NCBI GenBank assembly: GCA_963809965.1
Contig: CAWELU010000055.1
Coordinates: forward strand, 33,793-97,792
Length of the DNA: 64,000 nt
Source of the DNA: CAIWHR01 sp963809965
GTDB lineage: Bacteria > Pseudomonadota > Gammaproteobacteria > Burkholderiales > Casimicrobiaceae
Reading direction: 5' to 3'
A program made the translations under genes and the position numbers. How positions within the stretch are numbered: the first letter of the stretch is position 1; every line of letters begins with the position of its first letter. Below, piece after piece: positions 56,740-64,000 of this stretch. The notes under the pieces are model-generated. The model saw only the letters and a program-made list of their open reading frames with translations, searched no databases and had not been told where the DNA came from.

Positions 56740-57796
56740 ATGACCTACCTGACCAAGCCGAAGCTCCACCACCCCGGCCTGCCGACCAACGCGCTCGGGC
56801 TCACGCGGCGCGACTACGAGGGCTCGGTCTCCACGCTGTGCGCCGGTTGCGGCCACGATTCGATCTCCGCCGCGATCATCCAGGCGTTCTTCGAGCTGGC
56901 GATCGCGCCGCACCGCGTCGCCAAGCTCTCGGGCATCGGCTGCTCGTCGAAGACGCCGACCTATTTCCTGAGCGCGGGCCACGGCTTCAACAGCGTGCAC
57001 GGCCGGATGCCGTCGGTGCTGACCGGCGCGGCGCTCGCCAACCGCGACCTGATCTATCTCGGCGTCTCCGGCGACGGCGATTCGGCGTCGATCGGCCTCG
57101 GCCAGTTCGCGCACCTGATGCGGCGCGGCGTCAACATGATCTACATCGTCGAGAACAACGGCGTCTACGGTCTCACCAAGGGCCAGTTCTCGGCGACCGC
57201 GGACAAGGGATCGAAGGCCAAGCGCGGCGCCGTCAACAGCGACGAGCCGATCGACCTCGTCCAGCTCGCGCTGCTGCTGGGCGCGACGTTCGTCGCCCGC
57301 GGCTTTTCCGGCGACAAGGGCGAGCTCGTGCCGCTGATCAAGGCGGCGGTCGCGCACAAGGGCGCCGCGTTCATCGACGTCGTCTCCCCGTGCGTCGCGT
57401 TCAACAACCACCCGGGCTCGACCAAGAGCTACGACTACGTCCGCGCGCACAACGAGGCGGTGAACCGGCTCGACTTCATGCCGGTGCGCGAGCCGATCAC
57501 CGCCGACGGTGCCGCCGGGCGGCGTGCAGGAGGTGATGCTGCACGACGGCGGCACGATTCGCCTGCGCAAGCTGCACGCCGAGTACGACGCGCGCGACAA
57601 GGTGGGTGCGCTGGCGTATCTCGAGGCCCGTCGTGCGCACGGCGAGGTCGTCACCGGCCTGCTCTACGTCGAGGAAGACACCGACGATCTGCACGACTCG
57701 CAGAACACCGTCGCCGTCCCGCTCAATGCGCTGGGCGACGCCGAACTGGTGCCCGGCAGCGCCGCGCTCGCCGGATTCAACGCCGCGTTCGCGTAG
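56740..57796 (+). CDS. korB: 2-oxoacid oxidoreductase beta subunit, copy 2 (frameshifted)
   Basis: About 351 residues. Markers: STLCAGCGHDSISAAI (cluster cysteines), SGIGCSSKTPTYFLSAGHG, thiamine-diphosphate site GVSGDGDSASIGLGQFAHLM and NNGVYGLTKGQFSATAD. One extra base near 57511, before the C-terminal region VQEVMLHDGGTIRLRKLH. Begins just after the repeat hairpin. Forms the KorCAB set with the two preceding genes. Confidence 0.85.
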
Positions 57797-57834
57797 GTAA
57801 CCTCCGCCCGCCCGCCCGGCGCTAGAATGTCTCT

Positions 57835-59774
57835 GTGCGGATCTTCTTCACGATCCTCGGGATCGCCGGCAGCGTCGTCCTGCTGCTGCTGCTCGGCGTT
57901 GCGATCGCTGTCTGGACGGTCGATCCGAACGACTTCGTCCGCCCGATCCAGGGGTACGTCAGGGACGCGACCGGACGCGAGCTCACGATCGGTGGCGGCA
58001 TCGACCTCAAGCTCGGGCTGATACCGAAGCTCGTCCTCAGCGATGTCCGGATCGGCAACGCCCCATGGGGGAAGGCGCCCGATCTCGTCACGGCGAAGCG
58101 GGTCGAAGCGCAGGTTGCGCTGTTGCCGTCTGCTGCAGCGGCGATTCGAGCTCGTGCGGCTCAATCTGCAGGATCCGGTCATCGCGCTCGAAACCGACGC
58201 GCGCGGGCGCGGCAACTGGGAGTTGGGTGCGGCGACCAGCCAGACGCGCCACGGACGCGAAGCCAGCCGCGGCGCCCGAATCCTACGTATTCGGCAACAT
58301 CGCGATCGAGAACGGTGTGCTCACCTATCGCGACGGCGCCACCGGATCCGTGACCAAGGTCGCCATCGACGCATTCTCGGTTACCGCGCGCGACCCCGGC
58401 TCGCCGGTCGACGCCGAGTTCCGCGGCCGGATCGACGATATCGCCGTCGCGCTCACCGGCAGCCTCGGCCCGCTCGCGACCCTCGCGCAGCGGAATCTGC
58501 CGTATCCCATCGCGGTGAAGGGCGAGGTCGCCGGCCGCAAGACGTCCGTTGCCACTCAGGTCCGCCGCGCCGACGACGTCGTGGAGCTCCGGGATCTCGA
58601 GGTCACGGCCGGGCAGAGCAACGTGAAGGGCCAGGTGGACATCCGCAGCGTTGGACCGCGAACGCGGCTGTCCGTCAATCTGACCTCGCCGTCGCTCGCC
58701 ATCGAGGACCTGCCGCTGCTGCCCGCAGCTGCGCCGGCCGCGACACCGAAGCCGGCGACGGGCGCGCAGAAGGGCCCTTCCCGTTATCTGTTTGCCGACG
58801 ACGCCGTGCCGCTCGACGCGCTCCGCGCGCGCGATGTCGACGGCGAGGTGACGATCGGGCGCCTCGCCCTAACTGCCGGTCGGCATATCGATGGAGTGCG
58901 CGTGCGCTTCGTGCTTCGCAACGGCAAGCTCGACGTCTCGTCGTTCCAGGCATCGGTATTCGGCGGCAGCGCGGCCGGCACCTTGACGATCGACGCGACG
59001 CGAGGACGGGATCCGGCAATCAAGTTGCACGTCGACGGTCACGACCTCGACCTTGCCGCGTTGTTGGCGGCGGCGGGCAGACCGCGGGAAGTGCGCGGCG
59101 GCAAGACTCAGCTCGCGATCGACGTCGTGACGCGCGGCGACTCGCCGCGCGAGTGGGTGAGCGCAATGACCGGCACGGTCCGCGCGGTGGTCGGGCCGGC
59201 CACACTCACCAATACGAAGGTCGATCCTAACGTGCCGATCGATCGCATCGTGGATGCGGTCAACCCGTTTCGAAATGTCGACCCGACGACCGACCTCAAG
59301 TGCGCGGTGATTCGGCTGCCACTCGAGCGCGGCATTGCCCGCATCGACCGCAGCGTCGCGGTCGAGACCGGGAAGATCGACGCTTCGGCGAGCGGGACGC
59401 TCGATTTCCGCGACGAGACGATCGATCTCGCGATCAAGCCCCAGGTGAGGGAAGGCATACCAATCAAGATCCCCGAAATCGCCGACCTCGTCCGCGTGCG
59501 CGGGACGTTTCAGGCGCCGGTGGTGGGTGTCGATGCGATGGCCTCCGCGGCCGTCATCGCGCGCATCGGCGCCGCGATCGGCACGTCCGGATTGTCCGTG
59601 ATCGGCGAATCGCTGCTCGCGCAGGGCGCTCGCGGCGGTCCGAACCCCTGCGACGTCGCGCTCGGACGCGCACCGGCAGCGAAAAGCGCGCCGAGCGGCG
59701 CACCGAAAGCGGGCAGTGCGCCGACACCCGCCGACGAACTCGGCAAGGCACTCGGGAAGCTCCTCGGTCGCTGA
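57835..59774 (+). CDS. AsmA-family membrane protein (frameshifted)
   Basis: About 645 residues: an N-terminal membrane anchor (ITILGI-type segment, FFTILGIAGSVVLLLLLGVA) and a long periplasmic domain with the AsmA features IQGYVRDATGRELTIGG near the N terminus and IDASASGTLDFRDETIDLAI near the C terminus. Two extra bases near 58128 and 58258. AsmA-like proteins take part in outer-membrane lipid transport. GTG start at 57835; not evidently linked to korB, 38 bases upstream. Confidence 0.82.
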
Positions 59775-59813
59775 TTCAGGCAGCTTGAGCGCGGAAAGCC
59801 GGCCGAATTCCGC

Positions 59814-60881
59814 TTACCACGCCTCCGGCTGAATTTGGGTGACGCGGCCGCCGGGAAGTTGCACGGTCGCGGCCGTGGGTGATGTGAAAGTAATGGTCAT
59901 GCCGCCGTCGTTACCCACCATCGAGGGCTTTTGGTAGGCGCACGATGCGCACTGGCCGCTATGATATTTGTCGAGCGTTCCCATCGCCGCTACGCCGCCG
60001 CCCGCATTGGCCAGAGGCCCGACGGCGAGATACCAAACCGGGTCGCCGGCCGATGTATAGCTATACATGGTGGCGACCAGCACGCCACGTTGCACCTGAA
60101 TGTTGTAGCCCGTACCCGATTCGTTCGGATTCCACCACAAGCCGGTTACGGGAGTGAAAGCGAGCGGGGGCGCGCCGCCACCTGGTTGCGCAACCGCCCC
60201 TGGGATGGTGTAACCCGTCAGCACCGCGGCGTTGGTTCCGTCGTTCATCCTGACCATGCCGACGCCGGGCGCGTACCAGACTTCACGAACCAGGCCCGAG
60301 CCGCGCTGCTCGCGCACGTGCAACGCGTTGGCAAACGTGCCGGCGGGTGTGGTCACGGTTTCCAGCGCCATGGCCTGATAGGAGCTCGTGTAACTCTGTC
60401 CGCCCATCATGCTGTTCGTCCCCGTGACGCCGGCTTGCCACATTTCCATGTTCTGGTAGCCCCCTCCGGGTCCACCCATCATCGTTCCCGGACTGACGGG
60501 ATTCTTGAGCAGCCACTCGGGATTGGTGTAGGTCATCATCGAAAACTGCGTACCCGCGGCGTTCGCACCGGTGCCGCCGAAGTAGCGCATGCCGTCCGGG
60601 TCCATCCGATAGAAGTCCGTTGCGTCCGGCGCGCAGGTGACCCCCACATTGCACACATACGTCGTGTGCATCGCGGTGAGCCCGGAAACCCCCGCCCAGG
60701 TCTGTCCGGCACGCATGACGGCCGTGGCCGTAGCCCATGGTCCGCCGGTATACATGTAGTCGTACCGTGCACCGTCGACCAGTGGAAAGTACTGCGCCGT
60801 GGACATCGGCCCAGCCATCATCTGGCCGATGCCGGTGCCGGAAATTGTTGCCAACAAGCAAACGCCAATGAATCTGTACAT
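59814..60881 (-). CDS. Met-rich secreted protein, unknown function
   Basis: A 355-residue protein with a signal peptide (FIGVCLLATISGTGIGQM). It is rich in Met and Gly (GTMMGGPGGGYQNMEMWQ, GTNSMMGGQSYTSSYQ). The C-terminal third has GLWWNPNESGTGYNIQVQRG, a repeat type frequent in secreted betaproteobacterial proteins. Two Cys pairs (YVCNVGVTC and GQCASCAY) could form disulfides. ATG at 60881 with GGAG seven bases upstream. A CRP-type site lies 147 bases upstream. Function unknown; metal binding is possible. Confidence 0.7.
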   Translation of the reverse strand: MYRFIGVCLLATISGTGIGQMMAGPMSTAQYFPLVDGARYDYMYTGGPWATATAVMRAGQTWAGVSGLTAMHTTYVCNVGVTCAPDATDFYRMDPDGMRYFGGTGANAAGTQFSMMTYTNPEWLLKNPVSPGTMMGGPGGGYQNMEMWQAGVTGTNSMMGGQSYTSSYQAMALETVTTPAGTFANALHVREQRGSGLVREVWYAPGVGMVRMNDGTNAAVLTGYTIPGAVAQPGGGAPPLAFTPVTGLWWNPNESGTGYNIQVQRGVLVATMYSYTSAGDPVWYLAVGPLANAGGGVAAMGTLDKYHSGQCASCAYQKPSMVGNDGGMTITFTSPTAATVQLPGGRVTQIQPEAW

Positions 60882-61296
60882 GCGGCTACTCCGTAATGTT
60901 GCGGTTGCGGCCCGCGATTGCAGATGCGAGCGTGGGTCCCGTGTCGAGTCCGTTGCAGGCAGATGAATGCGATACTTGACCGGCGTCTGGGATTGCAAAC
61001 ATTGTGCGCGCGACGCTTCGCCAATGATGTGACCCAGGTCACACAATTTGGTTCGGCCGCAATAGATGCTGTTCCGATGAACATCGCTCGCAATGGGATT
61101 ACGGGAGCATTACGAATCTGTAATCCCGGCGCGAAATGAGGTGACCGCGTCCGACTCGCCCGCGTCGCACGACATTCAGGCTGCCTTGCTCGTCGTCAAA
61201 GTGTGCCGACTTACGTTTGGGCAGAATTTGCGAATTTGTGCGTCGTGTGGAGCCGCGGCGTCCAGTGGGCATGCCAGGGATGGAGTGAAGAGAATC
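60882..61296. other. Intergenic region with a CRP-type palindrome
   Basis: About 415 bases between divergent genes. It contains the palindrome at 61028-61043 and no other gene or element I can support. Confidence 0.5.
61028..61043. promoter_or_regulatory. CRP-type binding site
   Basis: TGTGACCCAGGTCACA is an exact match to the E. coli CRP consensus TGTGA-N6-TCACA, with arms of seven paired bases. It lies between the Met-rich protein gene (147 bases away) and the dsbB-like gene (254 bases away). A related FNR/Vfr-family regulator is also possible. Confidence 0.55.
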
Positions 61297-61890
61297 ATGG
61301 GAGCACGGTCACGCAACAAGCGGAACGCGGTGTCGCGAAATGCCGGGCAGAGCCCGTCGCGTTCAAGCTCCGGCGCGGTGCTTTCACCGCGCGACGGCAA
61401 GCATGATCTTCGGCCCGATCGGCTCCCGCTCAGCCCCGGACCGCGAATGCCGGCGGAGGCGATCGAACGGCTTCCGGAGTCGGCCTGGATTCTTGTCTTT
61501 GCCGGTTGGCTGGTTGCCAGCGTGTCCACGCTGGGGGCTTTGTTCTTCAGCGAGGTCATGGAACTGCCGCCGTGCGTGCTGTGTTGGTACCAGCGCATCT
61601 TCATGTTCCCGCTCGTCCTGCTGCTGCCCCTAGGCCTGTTCCCGTTCGACCGAAGCATCGTGCGCTATGCGCTGCCGCTGGCACTGGTCGGCTGGCTCAT
61701 CTCGCTGTTCCATCTTCTGCTCGCCGCTGGATTCATTCCGGAGAGCTTGAAGCCCTGCACGCAAGGCGTGCCGTGCACCGACGTACAGATCGAATGGCTG
61801 GGCTTCGTGACGATTCCTCTGCTTTCCTTCGTCGCCTTTTCAATCATCAGCGCCGTCGTTATCGCGGCGCGTCTCAGGATTGCCAAATGA
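61297..61890 (+). CDS. DsbB-like disulfide bond formation protein
   Basis: A 197-residue protein if ATG 61297 is used; starting at ATG 61447 gives 147 residues, closer to the usual DsbB/BdbC size, since the first 50 residues look unstructured. Four membrane spans are visible. The redox pairs are PPCVLCWYQR in the first loop and LKPCTQGVPC in the second. It reoxidises its DsbA-like partner, encoded next with a four-base overlap (ATGA). Confidence 0.83.
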   Translation: MGARSRNKRNAVSRNAGQSPSRSSSGAVLSPRDGKHDLRPDRLPLSPGPRMPAEAIERLPESAWILVFAGWLVASVSTLGALFFSEVMELPPCVLCWYQRIFMFPLVLLLPLGLFPFDRSIVRYALPLALVGWLISLFHLLLAAGFIPESLKPCTQGVPCTDVQIEWLGFVTIPLLSFVAFSIISAVVIAARLRIAK

Positions 61891-62537
61891 ACCGAAAGAT
61901 CCTCTTTGTCGGCTCTGCCACATTATTGGTGCTCGCCTTTGTCGTCGGCACGCTGGTCTACAAGAGCGAGAGGTCGCAGCAAGGGACACAAACTGTCGAG
62001 CGCAACCAGGCCAGCCTGGTCCGATTCTATTCGCCGACGCTCGGCAACCCGGACGCGAAGGTGCACATTGTCGAGTTCCTCGATCCGGCATGCGAGACAT
62101 GCCGCGCCTTCTACCCCTACGTCAAAGAGATCATGGCTGCCAATCCGGACAGGATTCGGCTGTCGATTCGTCATGTGCCGTTTCACAAGGGGTCTGATCA
62201 GGTCGTGAAGATGCTGGAAGCGGCAAAGAAGCAGGGCAAATACTGGCAGGCATTGGAGGCGGTCCTGGCTTCACAGGGATACTGGGTGGTCAATCACGCT
62301 GCGCAGCCGGACCGCGCCTGGAATTCCCTCGAGGCGCTCGGTCTGAACCTCGAGCAGGTCAAGATTGATATGAATAATCCGGAGATCGCGCAGCGCATCG
62401 AACAGGACCTCGAGGACGCCAAAGCGCTGAACGTGACGAAGACCCCGGAATTCTTCGTCAATGGCCGTCCGATGCCGAGCTTCGGCCTGGAACAGTTACA
62501 GAATCTGGTGAAGGAGGCCCTCCAGACCGCCTATTGA
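61887..62537 (+). CDS. DsbA-family thiol oxidoreductase, membrane-anchored (BdbD-like)
   Basis: A 216-residue intact protein. N-terminal anchor (ILFVGSATLLVLAFVVGTLV), thioredoxin-fold active site DPACETCRAFYP, and cis-proline segment VTKTPEFFVNG. It would introduce disulfides in periplasmic proteins, possibly including the Cys-containing Met-rich protein encoded nearby. Coupled to the dsbB-like gene. Confidence 0.87.
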   Translation: MNRKILFVGSATLLVLAFVVGTLVYKSERSQQGTQTVERNQASLVRFYSPTLGNPDAKVHIVEFLDPACETCRAFYPYVKEIMAANPDRIRLSIRHVPFHKGSDQVVKMLEAAKKQGKYWQALEAVLASQGYWVVNHAAQPDRAWNSLEALGLNLEQVKIDMNNPEIAQRIEQDLEDAKALNVTKTPEFFVNGRPMPSFGLEQLQNLVKEALQTAY

Positions 62538-62640
62538 TGACTTTCGTTTGCTGTCGGCAGTACAGGCCGCAATCGGATGGGTGATTTGCGCGTCGATCGC
62601 GTTCTGCAGACAGAGCACTGTCAGACCGATGGCCCGCTGA

Positions 62641-64000
62641 TTACATCTGTGCAACTTCGGTCCGCACACCCGCGGTCGCCGTCGCGCGCGCTGCTTTGCC
62701 AGTGCTGCGACGCAAGGGCCATTCCTTGACCAGCGCGTAGATTGCGGGAATCACGGCCAGCGTCAGGATCGTGGATGAAATCATCCCGCCGACCATCGGC
62801 GCTGCGATCCGGCTCATCACCTCGGAGCCGGTGCCCGTGCCCCACATGATCGGCAGCAGGCCCGCCATGATGGCGACGACGGTCATCATCTTCGGGCGCA
62901 CGCGCTCGACCGCGCCTTCCATGACGGCATTGTAGAGGTCGGCCGCGGTGGCGGACTTTCCCTCCGCCGCGCGCTCGGCCTGGATCTCCTGCCACGCTTG
63001 ATCGAGATAGATCAGCATGACGACGCCGGTCTCGGCCGCGACACCGGCCAGGGCGATGAAGCCAACGGCGACCGCGACCGAAAGGTTGTAGCCGAGGAAC
63101 CACATGTACCAGATGCCGCCCACCAGCGCGAAGGGCACCGACAGCATGACGATCAGCGTCTCGGTGAGGCGCCGGAAGTTGAGGTACAGCAGCAGGAAGA
63201 TCAGGAGCAGGGTCACGGGAACGACGACCTTCAGCTTCTCGGCGGCGCGCTCCATGTACTCGAACTGGCCGCTCCAGGTCGCGTAATAGCCGGGTGGGAA
63301 CTTGACGTTGTCGGAAACCGCCTTGCGGGCCTCCGCTACGTACGAGCCTATGTCGCGGTCGCGGATGTCGATGTAAATGTAGGCCGAGAGCAACGCGTTC
63401 TCCGTGCGGATCCCTGGGGAGCCCTTGGCCACTTCGACCCTGGCCAGCTGCCCGAGCGGAATCATCGCGCCGTCCATCGTGGGAACCAGAACGGAACTGG
63501 AGATCTGTTGCGGATCGGACCGCAATTCCCGCGGGTAGCGCACCGTTACACCGAAACGCTCGCGGCCTTCGACGGTCGTAGTCACCATCTCGCCGCCCAA
63601 TGCCGTCGCGATGACATCCTGCAGGTCGCCGATCGCGAGCCCGTAACGCGCCAGCGCCGAGCGATCCGGCTCGATGTTGAGATAGAACCCGCCGGTGATC
63701 CGTTCGGCGAAGGCGCTGGTGGTCCCCGGCACCTGTTTGACGACGGCCTCGATCTCCTTGGCCAGCCGTTCCATCTCGTCTAAGTCCTTGCCAAAGACCT
63801 TGATGCCGATCGGCGTGCGGATGCCGGTCGACAGCATGTCGATCCGAGCCTTGATCGGCATGGTCCAGGCGTTCGAGATGCCGGGGATCTGGACCGCCTT
63901 GTCCAGCTCGGCAATGAGCTTGTCGGTGGTCATTCCCGGCCGCCACTCCGACTCGGGTTTGAGGTTGATGACGGTTTCGAACATCTCGAGCGGCGCGGGA
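62641..64000 (-). CDS. CusA/CzcA-type RND heavy-metal efflux pump (partial)
   Basis: The C-terminal 450 residues of a heavy-metal RND transporter; the N-terminal half lies beyond the right edge, as the open frame continues past the window (PAPLEMFETVINLKPESEW). Family text includes TGIRTPIGIKVFGKDLDEM, ITGGFYLNIEPDRSALARYG and VGFIALAGVAAETGVVMLIY, with the last six membrane spans visible. Copper or silver is the likely substrate (CusA group). It converges with the DsbA-like gene. Confidence 0.88.
   Translation of the reverse strand, partial: PAPLEMFETVINLKPESEWRPGMTTDKLIAELDKAVQIPGISNAWTMPIKARIDMLSTGIRTPIGIKVFGKDLDEMERLAKEIEAVVKQVPGTTSAFAERITGGFYLNIEPDRSALARYGLAIGDLQDVIATALGGEMVTTTVEGRERFGVTVRYPRELRSDPQQISSSVLVPTMDGAMIPLGQLARVEVAKGSPGIRTENALLSAYIYIDIRDRDIGSYVAEARKAVSDNVKFPPGYYATWSGQFEYMERAAEKLKVVVPVTLLLIFLLLYLNFRRLTETLIVMLSVPFALVGGIWYMWFLGYNLSVAVAVGFIALAGVAAETGVVMLIYLDQAWQEIQAERAAEGKSATAADLYNAVMEGAVERVRPKMMTVVAIMAGLLPIMWGTGTGSEVMSRIAAPMVGGMISSTILTLAVIPAIYALVKEWPLRRSTGKAARATATAGVRTEVAQM

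Noticed and set aside
54824..57796. Recent duplication of the kor genes
   Set aside because: Copies 1 and 2 share domain order but differ through most of their sequence and in the accompanying flavoprotein. They are old paralogues.
1..64000. CRISPR arrays, insertion sequences, prophage or integrase genes
   Set aside because: No regularly spaced repeats, transposase motifs or phage genes were seen on either strand.

Overview
This 64-kb window is high-GC DNA that most resembles a betaproteobacterium (Rhodocyclales/Burkholderiales-like). The evidence is gene content: a paaX-paaABCDE-type phenylacetate cluster, a korCAB set like the 2-oxoglutarate:NADP+ oxidoreductase of Azoarcus, an indolepyruvate oxidoreductase iorAB, and EgtB/SelD. 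No rRNA, tRNA, CRISPR array or insertion sequence was recognised. Roughly 40 conserved genes or gene segments are broken by single-base shifts, nearly all one extra base. I read these as probable long-read assembly errors and annotate such genes as single CDS spans, with the shift positions stated.

Layout. (1) 1-5.9 kb, minus strand: a quinohemoprotein amine dehydrogenase operon, qhpA-qhpD-qhpC-qhpB, followed by two peptidase-U32-family genes resembling the UbiV/UbiU pair. (2) 6.3-18 kb: a small membrane protein, paaX (minus), a palindromic operator/promoter, and the paaABCDE-N-G-H-I-K operon, with a 154-bp imperfect palindrome between paaB and paaC. (3) 18-23.6 kb: a PlsC-type acyltransferase, a class III adenylate cyclase with TPRs, a histidine kinase/response regulator pair and a lipoprotein. 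(4) 23.7-33.6 kb: iorAB, an MBL-fold protein, an FAD aromatic hydroxylase, a DUF2783 protein, homogentisate dioxygenase, a cytidine-deaminase-like protein, an enoyl-CoA hydratase and paaF. (5) 33.6-40 kb: two lipoproteins, an MFS permease and a Na+-pumping decarboxylase set (mmdA-D-C-B). (6) 40-44.5 kb: an unknown exported protein, a decayed egtD remnant, and selD-egtB. (7) 45-57.8 kb: nfnAB-like, korAB, a 736-aa ferredoxin-tailed protein, then a second set korC-korA-korB. (8) 57.8-64 kb: AsmA-like protein, a Met-rich secreted protein, DsbB/DsbA-like proteins and the C-terminal part of a CusA-type RND pump.

How it may fit together. Periplasmic oxidation of primary amines (QHNDH) and oxidative decarboxylation of arylpyruvates (IorAB) would both feed phenylacetyl-CoA into the Paa pathway, whose hydratase paaF lies 19 kb away. 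The hydroxylase-HmgA module would send hydroxyphenylacetates to homogentisate. IorAB, KorAB, KorCAB and NfnAB all handle ferredoxin or NADPH electrons. Together with the FNR-like sites upstream of qhpA and near selD/nfnA, they suggest a facultative lifestyle with anaerobic or microaerobic aromatic metabolism. The most novel leads are the U32 pair in the qhp operon, the selD-egtB pair (possible selenoneine biosynthesis) beside a dying egtD, and the large ferredoxin-tailed protein next to KorAB.
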